This document shows positions 39,372 through 49,394 of a stretch of DNA of 64,000 nucleotides, one piece after another. Each line of letters opens with the position of its first letter. Position 1 is the stretch's first letter. Under the pieces are notes generated by a model. It was not told the origin of the DNA. It did not search any database and saw only the letters and a list, made by a program, of their open reading frames with translations. This DNA is from Microbacterium esteraromaticum (lineage in GTDB: Bacteria > Actinomycetota > Actinomycetes > Actinomycetales > Microbacteriaceae). The stretch spans positions 3,162,001 to 3,226,000 of the forward strand of contig NZ_CP043732.1 in assembly GCF_014084045.1 (NCBI RefSeq), in the 5' to 3' direction. The position numbers and the translations under genes are program-made.

Positions 39372-41422
39372 ATGACCGAGGCCGTGAATCCGCTCCTGTC
39401 CCCCTCGACGCTCCCCTACGGGATGCCGGACTACGCGGCCATCCGGCCCGAGCACTACCTGCCCGCGTTCCGCGCGGCTTTCGACGAGCACCTCGCCGAG
39501 GTCCGCGCGATCACGGTGAAGCGATCGATGCCGACCTTCGAGAACACGATCGAGGAACTGGAGCGCAGCGGCGAGTTGCTCGATCGCGTCGCCCACGCCT
39601 TCTACACCGTCAGCTCCGCCGATGCGACGGCCGAGATCCAGGAGGTCGACGAGCAGCTCGCCCCGCTGATGGCCGCGCACGACGATGCCGTCCGCCTCGA
39701 CGGCGCCCTCTACTGGCGGGTGTCACAGGTGCATTCGGCGCTCGATCAGCTCGAGCTCACCGCCGAGCAGCGCTACCTCGTGCAGCGGCACTTCCGCGAG
39801 ATGACCCATGCAGGTGCGGCGCTCGACGACCAGGCCAAGGCGCGACTGACCTCGCTGAACCAGCGCCTCTCGACGCTCAGCACGACCTTCGAGAAGAACC
39901 TGCTGAACGACACGAACGACCTCGCCGTCGTCTTCGACGAGGTCGCCGACCTCGACGGCCTCTCCCCCGGTGAGCTCAGCGCTGCGGCGCGCGCCGCGAG
40001 CGAGCGCGGACTGGGAGGTCGCTACCTGGTGTCGCTGCCGCTGTTCAGCGGGCACCCGTACCTGGCATCCCTCACCGTGCGCGAGAGCCGCAGGCGCATC
40101 ATGCAGGCGTCCCTCACCCGCGCCGCGCGTGGAAACGAGCACGACAACCGGGCGGTGCTCGCCGAGATCGTCGCGCTGCGCGCCGAGCGCGCCGCGCTGC
40201 TGGGCTACGACTCGCACGCCGCGTACGTCACCGCGGACGAGACGGCCGGCTCCCCGAGGCTGTGGAGCGGATGCTGCGCGAGCTGGCCGTTCCCGCCGCG
40301 CGCAACGCGCATCGCGAGGCCGCGGCTCTGCAGCGGATCATCGACGAGACCGAGGCCGAGCCGTTCACCCTCGAGGCGCACGACTGGGCGTTCTGCACCG
40401 AGAAGGTGCGTCAGGCCCGCTACGACATCGACACCGCGGCCCTGCGATCGTACTTCGAGGTCGAGCGCGTCCTGCAGGACGGTGTCTTCTTCGCCGCCAC
40501 GAAGCTCTACGGGGTCACATTCACCGAGCGCCCCGATCTGGTCTCGTACCACCGTGGCGCACGGGTGTTCGAGGTGCATGACGAGGACGGTGCCGCCGTC
40601 GGCGTCTACGTGCTCGACCTGTACACGCGCGACTCCAAGCGGGGCGGTGCGTGGATGAACCCGATCGTGAGCCAGTCGGCACTGCGCGGCACCCTGCCTG
40701 TGGTGGCGAACAACCTCAACGTGCCGCAGCCTGCAGACGGCCTGCCCACCCTGCTGACCCTCGACGAGGTGACCACGCTGTTCCACGAGTTCGGTCACGC
40801 GCTGCACGGGCTGTTCGCCCGGGTCACCTACCCTCATTTCTCCGGCACGAACGTGTTCCGCGACTTCGTCGAGTTCCCGAGCCAGGTGAACGAGATGTGG
40901 ATCCTGTGGAACGAGGTGCTGAGCAGCTACGCGCGCCATCACGAGACGGGCGAGCCGCTGGATCCGGCGATCGTCGAGCGGCTGCGCGCATCCGAGACCT
41001 TCGACCAGGGGCATGCGACCAGCGAGTACCTCGCGGCGGCGTGGCTGGATCAGGCCTGGCATCGTGTCGGCCCTGACTTCGTCGCAGAAGATGTCGCCGA
41101 GTTCGAGCGCGCGGCCCTCGATGACGTCGGACTGCTCGATCCCGTCGTGCCGACGAGATACTCGTCGGCGTACTTCGCGCACATCTTCTCGGGCGGATAC
41201 AGCGCCGGCTACTACTCGTACATCTGGAGCGAGGTGCTCGACGCCGACACAGTGGAATGGTTCCATGAGAACGGAGGTCTGACCCGCGAGAACGGCGACC
41301 GCTTCCGCCGACGGCTGCTCGGCGTCGGCGGCTCGAAGGATCCGCTGGACGCGTACCGCGACTTCCGCGGCCGGGACGCGGAGATCGCTCCCCTGCTGAA
41401 GCGCCGTGGGCTGGATGGCTGA
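39372..41422 (+). pseudogene. M3 family metallopeptidase (Dcp-like), frameshifted
   Basis: Oligopeptidase or peptidyl-dipeptidase of about 683 residues after repair. The first frame runs from MTEAVNPLLSPSTLPYG through SLTVRESRRRIMQASL to ADETAGSP. At the C run 40252-40255 it breaks and resumes in the next frame as EAVERMLRELAVPAARN. The second part holds the zinc site FHEFGHALHG, FVEFPSQVNEMW and the substrate tyrosines in GGYSAGYYSY. One more C in the run of four joins the parts. All catalytic residues survive, so the gene may well be intact in the real genome. Confidence 0.87.
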
Positions 41423-41435
41423 GCCGCTCGCCGGA

Positions 41436-41987
41436 TCACGGTGGTTCGGAGCCGGCCATCCACTCCATCGCCTTGTACCAGGTGAGCTGGTGGTAGCTCT
41501 GGGCGAGGTGCTCCCCCAGACCTGACAAGCTCAGCACTCGCACGGCGATCGCCTCCGTCTCGTCGAGGCTCTGCCCGCCCGCCCGGGTGCAATCAAGAGC
41601 GAGGAAGTGATGCACGCGGTTGGTGTGGTTGCCGAAGTTCGCCCAGGTCGCGCCGAGGTCGATCATTCGGGATGCTGCGAAGCCGGTCTCCTCGCGCAGC
41701 TCGCGATGCGCGGCGGCGATCGGAGCCTCGTCGGCCTCGACCGCACCGCCGATCGTGCCCAGGGCGACGATGCCGGCTCCGTGCCGGTACTCCTCCACCA
41801 GAATGGCGTCGCCGCGGTCATCGAGCGCGAGCACCGAGATCCAGTCCGCGGGTTCGAGCACGTAGTACGGGGTGATCCGCCGCCCGTCGACATCCTCGCA
41901 TTCGTCCGCGCGCAGCCGGATCCAGCGATCAGCCGCGATCGTACGCGTTCCGACCACCCGCCAGGGCTGTGGGCGGTCGTCCGTCAC
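41436..41987 (-). CDS. Nudix hydrolase
   Basis: Hydrolase of 183 residues. The Nudix box reads GGAVEADEAPIAAAHRELREETGF, with the REL-EE-G metal-binding core; the starting GG is part of GTIGG. ADP-sugar pyrophosphatase-like features include ITPYYVLEPADWISVLAL and ILVEEYRHG. The likely substrate is a nucleoside diphosphate linked to another group, but it cannot be fixed. The GTG at 41987 gives VTDDRPQPWRVVG, four bases after the clpX stop, so it is probably co-transcribed. Confidence 0.85.
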   Translation of the reverse strand: MTDDRPQPWRVVGTRTIAADRWIRLRADECEDVDGRRITPYYVLEPADWISVLALDDRGDAILVEEYRHGAGIVALGTIGGAVEADEAPIAAAHRELREETGFAASRMIDLGATWANFGNHTNRVHHFLALDCTRAGGQSLDETEAIAVRVLSLSGLGEHLAQSYHQLTWYKAMEWMAGSEPP

Positions 41988-41991
41988 GGGT

Positions 41992-43260
41992 TCAGGCGCT
42001 CTTGCGCTTGCGTGAGAGCACCACGGTCGGCGGGGCGCCCTCTTCGACAGCTGCCTTCGTGACGACGACCTTCGAGACGTCCTCCGCTGAGGGGATCTCG
42101 AACATGATCGGTCCGAGCACGTCCTCGAGGATCGCGCGGAGTCCGCGCGCACCGGTCTTGCGCAGCACCGCCAGGTCGGCGATGGATCGCAGCGCGTCCT
42201 CCTCGAACTCGAGCTGCACGCCGTCGATCTCGAACATGCGCTGGTACTGCTTGACGAGCGCGTTGCGCGGGCCGGTGAGGATGTCGATCAGGGCATCCTG
42301 GTCGAGCGGCGAGACCGAGGTGACGACGGGCAGTCGCCCGATGAACTCGGGGATCAGCCCGAACTTGTGCAGATCCTCCGGCAGCACCTCGCTGAAGAGG
42401 TCGAGGTCCTTGCCCTTGTCGTGCAGCGGTGCGCCGAAGCCGACGCCGTGCTTGCCGACGCGAGCCGAGATGATGTCCTCCAGGCCGGCGAACGCGCCCG
42501 CCACGATGAACAGCACGTTCGTCGTATCGATCTGCAGGAACTCCTGATGCGGGTGCTTGCGACCGCCCTGCGGGGGCACGGAGGCGACTGTGCCCTCGAG
42601 GATCTTCAGCAGCGCCTGCTGCACTCCCTCGCCGGACACATCGCGGGTGATCGACGGGTTCTCGGCCTTGCGGGCGATCTTGTCGATCTCGTCGATGTAG
42701 ATGATGCCGGTCTCGGCGCGCTTGGTGTCGTAGTCGGCAGCCTGCAGGAGCTTGAGCAGGATGTTCTCGACGTCTTCGCCGACGTAGCCCGCTTCGGTGA
42801 GCGCGGTCGCGTCCGCCACCGCGAACGGCACGTTCAGCCGCTTGGCGAGGGTCTGTGCGAGGTAGGTCTTGCCGCAGCCGGTCGGGCCGAGCATGAGGAT
42901 GTTGCTCTTGGCGACCTCGACCTCTTCGGCCTTCTGCTCTGCGGTCTGGATGGTGCCGCGGGCGCGGACGCGCTTGTAGTGGTTGTAGACGGCCACGGCG
43001 AGCGAGCGCTTCGCGGCCTCCTGCCCCACGACGTACTCCTCGAGGAACGAGAAGATCTCGCGCGGCTTGGGGAGCTCGAAGTCGGCGACCGGACCGGCGC
43101 CGGCCTCTGCCATGCGCTCTTCGATGATCTCGTTGCACAGCTCGACGCATTCGTCGCAGATGTAGACGCCGGGGCCGGCGATGAGCTGCTGCACCTGCTT
43201 CTGGCTCTTTCCGCAGAAAGAGCACTTGAACAGATCAGCGCTTTCACCGATGCGTGCCAT
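41992..43260 (-). CDS. clpX: ClpX, ATPase subunit of Clp protease
   Basis: AAA+ unfoldase of 422 residues that feeds substrates to ClpP. The N-terminal zinc domain has CSFCGK and ICDECVELC. Walker A is [13 protein letters not shown] and Walker [11 protein letters not shown]; the pore loop is GYVGEDVEN and the ClpP-binding IGF-type loop is not fully identifiable by eye. The sensor region [14 protein letters not shown] is present. It is not next to clpP2, which lies 10.6 kb away on the same strand. A TACGCT -10 box lies at 43299-43304. Confidence 0.97.
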   Translation of the reverse strand: MARIGESADLFKCSFCGKSQKQVQQLIAGPGVYICDECVELCNEIIEERMAEAGAGPVADFELPKPREIFSFLEEYVVGQEAAKRSLAVAVYNHYKRVRARGTIQTAEQKAEEVEVAKSNILMLGPTGCGKTYLAQTLAKRLNVPFAVADATALTEAGYVGEDVENILLKLLQAADYDTKRAETGIIYIDEIDKIARKAENPSITRDVSGEGVQQALLKILEGTVASVPPQGGRKHPHQEFLQIDTTNVLFIVAGAFAGLEDIISARVGKHGVGFGAPLHDKGKDLDLFSEVLPEDLHKFGLIPEFIGRLPVVTSVSPLDQDALIDILTGPRNALVKQYQRMFEIDGVQLEFEEDALRSIADLAVLRKTGARGLRAILEDVLGPIMFEIPSAEDVSKVVVTKAAVEEGAPPTVVLSRKRKSA

Positions 43261-43298
43261 GCCCGTCCTCCTCAGGGGGAATGAGAGATCCTGAATCG

Positions 43299-43304
43299 AG
43301 CGTA
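43299..43304 (-). promoter_or_regulatory. Candidate -10 box of clpX
   Basis: TACGCT on the minus strand, giving a leader of about 30 bases. Its own promoter fits the separation of clpX from clpP1P2. Confidence 0.4.
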
Positions 43305-43345
43305 ACCGCTGGCTCCGACGCGAGGCCGCATTGACGGGCGGATGA

Positions 43346-43384
43346 CACGGGCCCGGCTCCGCTGTCGTCGGAATCGGGCCCGTG
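43346..43384 (-). terminator. Hairpin after the NMT1-type transporter operon
   Basis: 10-bp perfect stem (CACGGGCCCG paired with CGGGCCCGTG) around a 19-base loop, 15 bases past the permease stop. No T-run follows. Confidence 0.5.
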
Positions 43385-43398
43385 GATCATGACCCGCG

Positions 43399-45027
43399 TC
43401 AGCCGCCCCACCGGCGGCGGACGAGCTGCTCGGCCATCGAGGCGAGGCCGTACAGCGCGAGGGACGACACCGTGATCGCGACCACGCAGGCCCACACGCT
43501 GGTGTTGTCGGAGCGGCCGATCGCCGAGACGATCGCGTAGCCCAGCCCGTTGCCGGTGGCCAGCCACTCTGCGAGCAGAGCGCCGCCGATGGCGCCGGGG
43601 ATCGCGATCCTGATCGACGAGAACAGCGCCGGAAGAGCGGCGGGCACCCGCGCCAGGCGCATGACCGTCGTGCCCCGACCGCCGTACACGCTGATGAGGT
43701 CTGTCAGCTGGGGCGGGGTGCTGCGCAGGCCCATCGTCAGGTTCACCAGTGCCGGGAAGAAGACGACGAGGCCTCCGATCACGGAGAGCGTCATGATGTC
43801 GCGGCCGAAGATGAGGATGACGATCGGCGCCAGGGCCACGAGCGGCACCGAACGCATCATCATCGCGAGGGGCATGATCGCGAACTCGAGCGGCGGGACC
43901 AGCACGAACAGCACGGCCACGATCGCGGCGACCCCGAGACCCGCGCCGAAGCCGATCGCCGCGTGTCCGAGTGTGACCGCGGTGTCTGCGCCGATCTGCG
44001 CCCGGTTTACGGCGGCCTCCTCTGCTGTGAAGAAGTGCGCGATCACCTCCAGAGGCCCCTTGCCGACGAATGGAGAGACCCCGAATACCCGGAGCGCGAG
44101 ATCCCACAGCACGACGAGCAGCGCGACCGTCGCGATGCTCGACGCGATCGCGCGCCATCCCCCTGCTCCGCGGAGCGCGTCGTCGGCGCCGAATCCCGCC
44201 GTGGTGCTCTCTGCCACGAGGCCGACGGCGCGTGCGAGCCTCTCGAGCAGCCCGATCACGGCGAAGGAGACACCCGCGATCGCCGCCGCGACGATCGCGA
44301 CGCCCCAGGTCCGCTCGACGTCCATGTTCTGCTGGGCGTTCACCATGGCGGGTCCCAGTCCCCGGTCGACCCCGCCGACGTACTCACCCAGGATCGCGCC
44401 CAGGAGGGCACCGGGTGCCGCGATCTTCAGAGCGCTGAAGATCGAGGGCAGCGCGGAGAACACCTGGACCTTGCGCAGTCGGGTCGCGGCTCCGCCGCCG
44501 TACGCGGTGACCAGATCGAGCGCGCGCCGATCCGCGGATCGGAAACCGAGCAGCGCATTGATGACCGTGGTGAAGAACACGGCGAACGCCGCGAGCACCA
44601 CGGCGGTGCCGGAGGGGCCCCCGCCGCGCGGTGCGCCGACGAGCAGGTAGACGATCGGGCCGATCGCGACGATGGGCACGCAGTAGCTGATGACCGCGAT
44701 CTGCACCACGAACCGCTCCGAGATCGGGAGCACGAGTGCCGTCGCCGCCGCGACCAGGCCGAGACCGACCCCTATCGCGTAGCCCTGCACGGCCTCGAGC
44801 ATCGTGACGGTCGTGTTCGGCACGTAGAAGGCGAACCCGTCCTGCACCAGCTGCGCCACGACCGCCGGCGGCGTCGGGATCGTCCCCGCCGCTGCGAGCG
44901 GACCCGCGGCGAGCATCCACCAGACTGCGACGATGCCGAGGGTGCCGAACACTCCGACCAGACGGGGGTCGAGGCGGCGACGACGTGCGCTCGGGGCTCC
45001 GGTGGCGATCGCGACGGTCGCGCTCAT
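43399..45027 (-). CDS. ABC permease with two fused permease modules (NMT1/SsuC type)
   Basis: Membrane protein of 542 residues consisting of two BPD permease modules of about 260 residues in tandem. Each has its own EAA-type loop: [21 protein letters not shown] in the first and [21 protein letters not shown] in the second. Each is preceded by periplasmic-loop motifs of the SsuC/TauC/ThiX family. One polypeptide can therefore form the whole channel. It overlaps the ATPase gene by four bases. It is the last gene of the operon. Confidence 0.9.
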   Translation of the reverse strand: MSATVAIATGAPSARRRRLDPRLVGVFGTLGIVAVWWMLAAGPLAAAGTIPTPPAVVAQLVQDGFAFYVPNTTVTMLEAVQGYAIGVGLGLVAAATALVLPISERFVVQIAVISYCVPIVAIGPIVYLLVGAPRGGGPSGTAVVLAAFAVFFTTVINALLGFRSADRRALDLVTAYGGGAATRLRKVQVFSALPSIFSALKIAAPGALLGAILGEYVGGVDRGLGPAMVNAQQNMDVERTWGVAIVAAAIAGVSFAVIGLLERLARAVGLVAESTTAGFGADDALRGAGGWRAIASSIATVALLVVLWDLALRVFGVSPFVGKGPLEVIAHFFTAEEAAVNRAQIGADTAVTLGHAAIGFGAGLGVAAIVAVLFVLVPPLEFAIMPLAMMMRSVPLVALAPIVILIFGRDIMTLSVIGGLVVFFPALVNLTMGLRSTPPQLTDLISVYGGRGTTVMRLARVPAALPALFSSIRIAIPGAIGGALLAEWLATGNGLGYAIVSAIGRSDNTSVWACVVAITVSSLALYGLASMAEQLVRRRWGG

Positions 45028-45866
45028 CGAGCGCTCCCGTCGGAGGGCAGCCCGTTGCGCTCCTCGAAGAGCAGCTCGGTGGCCTCGTCGACCAGGGCGT
45101 GGAACTCGGGCGATCGCATCAGCTCAGGGGTACGCGGGCGAGGCAGGTCGATCTCGAGGATCCTCTTGACCCGGCCGGGACGCGCGCTCATCACGGCCAC
45201 ACGGTCGGCGAGGAAGATCGCCTCCGTGATGCCGTGCGTGACCAGCAGGGTGGATGCCGGCTTGGCTGCGAGGATGCGCTGCAGTTCCAGGTTCATCCTC
45301 TGCCGCGTCATGTCATCGAGCGCACCGAAGGGCTCGTCGAGCAGCAGCACCGAGGGCTGGACGGCCAGTGCTCGCGCGATCGAGACGCGCTGACGCATTC
45401 CGCCGGACAGCTGCGCCGGCTTCGCGTTCTCGAAGCCCTTCAGGCCCACGAGGGCGATCAGCTCGTTGAGCTCGTCGCGATCCACGTCGACGCCGGAGAT
45501 CTCCAGCGGCAGGCGCACGTTGGCGTACACGCTGCGCCACGGCAGCAGAGCGGAGTCCTGGAAGGCGATGCCCATCTGGTGCGCGGCGCGGATCCGCGCG
45601 GGGTCCTCTCCGTGCACGAGGGCGGAGCCGGATGTCGGCTCGTCGAGTCCGGCGAGGATCCGCAGGATCGTCGACTTGCCGCACCCCGAAGGCCCCAGCA
45701 GTGCGAGCAGCTCGCCGCGTCGCGTCGACAGCGAGACGTCCGACAGTGCGACCACCTCCTTGGCACCGCGGCCGAACCGCTTGGTGAGGCCGGTGAGTGT
45801 GAAGCCCTCGCCCTGCTGCTGCGTGCTCGCGGTCACATCGCGGATGACGTCGGCGGCGGCGCTCAC
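45024..45866 (-). CDS. ABC transporter ATP-binding protein (SsuB/TauB/ThiZ type)
   Basis: ATPase of 280 residues. Walker [15 protein letters not shown]-loop [14 protein letters not shown], signature [13 protein letters not shown], Walker [14 protein letters not shown] and the switch His in [10 protein letters not shown] are all intact. The family serves importers of sulfonates, nitrate, pyrimidine precursors and similar small molecules. Overlaps both neighbours by ATGA-type junctions. Confidence 0.93.
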   Translation of the reverse strand: MSAAADVIRDVTASTQQQGEGFTLTGLTKRFGRGAKEVVALSDVSLSTRRGELLALLGPSGCGKSTILRILAGLDEPTSGSALVHGEDPARIRAAHQMGIAFQDSALLPWRSVYANVRLPLEISGVDVDRDELNELIALVGLKGFENAKPAQLSGGMRQRVSIARALAVQPSVLLLDEPFGALDDMTRQRMNLELQRILAAKPASTLLVTHGITEAIFLADRVAVMSARPGRVKRILEIDLPRPRTPELMRSPEFHALVDEATELLFEERNGLPSDGSAR

Positions 45867-46906
45867 TTGGTCACCTTCAGAAGCTCGGGGTTCTCCTCGT
45901 AGATCTCCTCGAGAAGGGACATGTCGAACAGGTCCTCGGCGTCGATGTCGACGCCCGCGTAGCCGATCGCCTGGATGTTCGCGTCGATCTGCTCAGGGGT
46001 GAGCAGGAAGAGTCCGCTCTCGCGGATCGACTCCGGATACACGTAGTCGTTCTGCATCTCGGCCTGCGCCGCCTCCTTCTCGGGGTTCAGACCGAGGTCG
46101 GAGCCGTACTCGGTCAGCGTGAGCTCGACGCCGGCCTGCGGGTCGGCGATGGCGTCCGTCCACCCCTGGATCTCCGCCATCAGGAACGCCTTGATGCGCT
46201 CGCGGTCCTTGGCGATCGCCTCGTCGGTGACGATGAAGCTGGTGCCCGCGAACGGCAGTCCGTTCTCGGCCAGCGGCAGCGAGACCACCTCGGCTCCCTG
46301 CTGCTCGAGGACGATGCGCTCGTTGGTGTCGAGGCCGAAGTATCCGTCGACCTCACCACCGGTGAGCAGGGCCGGGTTGCCCTCGGCCGGCACGAAGGTG
46401 ATGCTCGCGGGGTCGATGTCGTTGGCGCGGGCGAGCGCCTCGACGATGATCTGCGCGGTGCCGGCGGTGACGCCGATGCGCGCGCCCTCCAGGTCGGCCG
46501 GAGTGCGGATGGCGTCCGGTCCTTCGATGGAGAGGATCGTGAAGGCGTTGCGCTGGTAGACCGATCCGACGATCTTGACGGGCATCTTCTCCTTGGAGAT
46601 GACGTTCGCCGCAGTCAGCGCGGTCGAGAAGCCCACGTCGGCCTTGCCGGAGGCCACCGAGGCCTCGACGGCCGTGGGGCCGGCGATCAGGTCGACGCCG
46701 GTGAATCCCTCGTCCAGGTAGTGGCCTTCCGAGTCGGCCAGGTACTCCCCGATGTTCTGGGAGTTCTTCACGAACGAGAGCTGCAGCGCCAGGTCGCCGT
46801 ACGACCCCTCGCCATCGCCCGCCGGTGCGGAGCAGCCGGCGAGGCCGAGGGCGAGGATCGTCGCGGATGCCGTGGCGAGCAGGGCACGGGAGCGGATGGA
46901 CATCAT
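45863..46906 (-). CDS. NMT1/THI5-like substrate-binding lipoprotein
   Basis: Solute-binding lipoprotein of 347 residues. The lipobox is [31 protein letters not shown] is the typical first segment (split here), then [20 protein letters not shown] and [17 protein letters not shown]. Members of this group import thiamine pyrimidine precursors, riboflavin, nucleobase-like compounds or sulfonates. The two adjacent ATGs at 46906 and 46903 follow an AAGGAG site. Located 38 bases after the LOG-like gene. Confidence 0.9.
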   Translation of the reverse strand: MMSIRSRALLATASATILALGLAGCSAPAGDGEGSYGDLALQLSFVKNSQNIGEYLADSEGHYLDEGFTGVDLIAGPTAVEASVASGKADVGFSTALTAANVISKEKMPVKIVGSVYQRNAFTILSIEGPDAIRTPADLEGARIGVTAGTAQIIVEALARANDIDPASITFVPAEGNPALLTGGEVDGYFGLDTNERIVLEQQGAEVVSLPLAENGLPFAGTSFIVTDEAIAKDRERIKAFLMAEIQGWTDAIADPQAGVELTLTEYGSDLGLNPEKEAAQAEMQNDYVYPESIRESGLFLLTPEQIDANIQAIGYAGVDIDAEDLFDMSLLEEIYEENPELLKVTK

Positions 46907-46944
46907 TGTTCTCCTTGCGGGGGTTCGGGTTGTGTGGAGGAGGT

Positions 46945-47523
46945 TCAGTTGCCGGCGTGGCCGAGGTGGGCGACGAGCCCGCCCTCGCGGCGAGGACGCG
47001 AGACGGCCGCGAGCGCCTGCGCGACGGCGTCGGCGGGATCGGTGGCGAACTCGATCTCGGAGGTGCGCCGCTCGTCGAGCCAGCGCTGCTCGATGAGCGA
47101 CAGCTCGATGCGGTCGGACCACCCGCCCGTGCCGCGAAGAACGATGACCGGTGTGCCGACGTCGTAGGCGATGGTGAGCTCGTTCAGGGTGCCGACGCCC
47201 CCGCCGACCATGATCAGGGCATCGCAGCAGCGGGCGGTGAGCACATTGCGCATGGTGCCCATGCCGGTGGGAAGGGCGACGTCGAGGTGGGGGTTCGCGT
47301 GACTGTAGTCGGCCTGGGGCAGGAAGCCGATGACGAAGCCGCCCGCGCTCTGCGCCCCCTCGGCGGATGCCTCCATCACGCCGCCCGTGCCGCCGTTCAC
47401 GAGTACGGCGCCGGCCTCGGCGATACCGCGACCCACGTCGCGAGCTGCCTGCAGCAGCTCGGCGGGCAGCTCGACACCGGGGCGGGCGGCATTGCCGATC
47501 ACGCCGATCGTGGTCTTCCTCAT
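46945..47523 (-). CDS. LOG/TIGR00725-like Rossmann protein
   Basis: A 192-residue protein of the lysine-decarboxylase-like (LOG) superfamily. Features: NGGTGGVMEASAEGA, then GTMRNVLTARCCDALIMVGGGVGTLNE, which keeps the Arg and the GGGxGTxxE motif used by LOG phosphoribohydrolases to cleave nucleoside monophosphates. It is closer to the TIGR00725 branch, whose activity is not established. It overlaps the PfkB kinase gene by ATGA, which suggests a shared pathway. Confidence 0.82.
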   Translation of the reverse strand: MRKTTIGVIGNAARPGVELPAELLQAARDVGRGIAEAGAVLVNGGTGGVMEASAEGAQSAGGFVIGFLPQADYSHANPHLDVALPTGMGTMRNVLTARCCDALIMVGGGVGTLNELTIAYDVGTPVIVLRGTGGWSDRIELSLIEQRWLDERRTSEIEFATDPADAVAQALAAVSRPRREGGLVAHLGHAGN

Positions 47524-48515
47524 AGCGGGGTCACTCCTTCTCGGATGCGGGCGCAATCGGCCAGCCATCGCTCTTCATCGGGTCTGGTCAGGGCAAGAGG
47601 GCTGGCGACATGGAGAGCACGGCTCGCCGCCACGGTGGCTTCGACGGCGGCCTCGACCAGCGCGGCGCCCGTGGTGCGCACGTGTGCGAAGACTCCGCAG
47701 AACACGTCGCCCGCGCCGGTCGCATCGAGGTGCTCGCCCACGGGGAGAGCAGGGATCGACCAGGCCTCTCCGGTGTGCGCGTCGGAGACGATCGCACCGT
47801 GCTCGCTGCGCTTGAGCACGACCACGGGCGCGCCGTAGTCGTGGAAGCGGCTGATCAGGTCGCGATGAGGGATTCCGGGTGCGAACACATCGGTGTCGGA
47901 GCTGCTCGGAAGGAACACGTCCAGGTCGCGCAGGTGGGTGCGCAGCACCGCGTCGCCGTCCCGACGCAGCTCGAACCGCGCAGGGCAGTCGGCCTGGATG
48001 CTGGACGCACCGCCTCCGCGCAGCGCGGCGACGAGCTCGCCGAAGCGCGCCCCCGGCAGCAGCCCGAGGTGCCAGGCTCCGCCCCGGCCCGCAGCGGTGC
48101 GCACCGTGCCGGCGTCGGGAAGCGACGCGAGCGTGAGAGATGTGTCACGGGTCGTGTCGGCGAACTCGGGCTGCACGGCATGAGGCAGCACCGCGACGGC
48201 ACCGGCGGGCGCCGGCTGCGAGCGCGAGCCGTCGGTGAGGTATTCGAAGGTGACGCGCGCGTTACGCTGCTGCGTCCTGCGCTGGACCGCGGTGACGTCC
48301 ACCCCGTGAGCGCTGATGTCGGCGAGCGCATCGGCCGGATAGTCATCGCCCACCACGGCGTGGGCGACAGGGCAGCCGTGAGCCAGCGCGGCGACGCCTG
48401 CAGCCGCCCACAGCGCGTTGCCACCGAGCTGTCCGGTGACCCACGATCCGTCGGCGCGGATGATCGCGTCGATCGTGAATCCGCCGACGATGTGCACGGG
48501 GCTCGCTGCCTGCAC
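47520..48515 (-). CDS. PfkB-family carbohydrate/nucleoside kinase
   Basis: Ribokinase-fold kinase of 331 residues. The N-terminal VGGFTIDAII and QLGGNALWAAAGVAAL match PfkB signature 1, and the catalytic HLDATGAGDVFCGVFAH (general base Asp) is signature 2. The family phosphorylates sugars and nucleosides; the sequence alone does not choose. The start is a GTG at 48515 with an AAAGGAG site. First gene of the operon with the LOG-like protein and the transporter, divergent from a GntR regulator. Confidence 0.88.
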   Translation of the reverse strand: MQAASPVHIVGGFTIDAIIRADGSWVTGQLGGNALWAAAGVAALAHGCPVAHAVVGDDYPADALADISAHGVDVTAVQRRTQQRNARVTFEYLTDGSRSQPAPAGAVAVLPHAVQPEFADTTRDTSLTLASLPDAGTVRTAAGRGGAWHLGLLPGARFGELVAALRGGGASSIQADCPARFELRRDGDAVLRTHLRDLDVFLPSSSDTDVFAPGIPHRDLISRFHDYGAPVVVLKRSEHGAIVSDAHTGEAWSIPALPVGEHLDATGAGDVFCGVFAHVRTTGAALVEAAVEATVAASRALHVASPLALTRPDEERWLADCARIREGVTPL

Positions 48516-48601
48516 TGGCCGCTCCTTTATACAAAGTGACTACAATGTCTAATGCTCGACAACATACTACACATTGAGACCGAGAGTGAAGCACTGACAG
48601 A
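48516..48601. promoter_or_regulatory. Divergent control region between PfkB operon and GntR gene
   Basis: AT-rich 86-base gap. ACTACA occurs twice in direct orientation (48539-48544 and 48566-48571). CAATGT near 48543 and ACATTG near 48571 form an inverted pair. TACAAT (48541-48546) is a possible plus-strand -10 box. Likely binding site for the GntR/UTRA protein. Confidence 0.45.
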
Positions 48602-49330
48602 ATGACGTTCATGCAGCTGCCCCCGGTGCGAGATCGCCGCCCGCTCGCCGTGCAGGTCTACGACCGCCTCTTCGATGCGCTCTCGCGCAGCGACGACAGA
48701 ACGGGGGCCCTTCCCACCGAAGAGGAGCTCACCCGACAGCTCGGCGTCAGCCGCACCACCGTCCGCCAGGCCCTCGCGCTCCTCGAGGAGGACGGGGTCA
48801 TCGAACGCGGACCGGGCAGGCGGCGACACGTCGCGGGCACCGCACCCGCCACCGACGGCACGGTGCTGCCGCTCGAGGAGACCGTGCGCACCGCGAAGAA
48901 GGTCGTCGTGCGCCGTATCGCGAGAACGGTGTCGCCCGCGACCGAATGGAACTCCCGGCTGCTCGACATCTCGCGCGGCGACGAGATCTGCACGTGGGAG
49001 AGCGAGATCGTCGTCGGCGGCAAGGTTCTGGCCAGCGCTCTCGAGTTCATCCAGGCCGGTCACGAACCGGCGCCTCAACTCGAAGAGGCGACGATGTACG
49101 CGCAGCTCGGGTCGCAGTACCGCACGAAGGCGACGCTCGCATCACTGCGGCTGTCGCCGTACATCACCGACACCAGACGCTTCGGACGCGGGCACTCCGG
49201 CAACCTCCTCACCGTGACCTACACGACCCGTGCACCCTCGAAGCCGCTCTATCTGGCCAAGCACGTCATCGACATCTCCGCCATCTCGATCGAGCTGCTG
49301 GCCGGCGCCGCGTCGAGCGTCGAGGACTGA
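48602..49330 (+). CDS. GntR/HutC-family transcriptional regulator with UTRA domain
   Basis: Regulator of 242 residues. The winged helix is LAVQVYDRLFDALSRS and LPTEEELTRQLGVSRTTVRQALALLEEDG. After it comes a UTRA effector domain (about residues 85-235). HutC-type regulators bind sugars, sugar phosphates or related metabolites. The divergent position strongly suggests that it controls the PfkB-LOG-transporter operon. A terminator follows. Confidence 0.88.
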   Translation: MTFMQLPPVRDRRPLAVQVYDRLFDALSRSDDRTGALPTEEELTRQLGVSRTTVRQALALLEEDGVIERGPGRRRHVAGTAPATDGTVLPLEETVRTAKKVVVRRIARTVSPATEWNSRLLDISRGDEICTWESEIVVGGKVLASALEFIQAGHEPAPQLEEATMYAQLGSQYRTKATLASLRLSPYITDTRRFGRGHSGNLLTVTYTTRAPSKPLYLAKHVIDISAISIELLAGAASSVED

Positions 49331-49348
49331 CGGTCCGGGCACGACGAC

Positions 49349-49380
49349 ACGAGGGCCCGGCGCATCCGCCGGGCCCTCGT
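49349..49380. terminator. Terminator between the GntR gene and the aldehyde dehydrogenase operon
   Basis: Perfect 14-bp stem (arms 49349-49362 and 49367-49380) with a CATC loop, between convergent genes. Confidence 0.75.
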
Positions 49381-49394
49381 CTCTCGTCAGCTGC

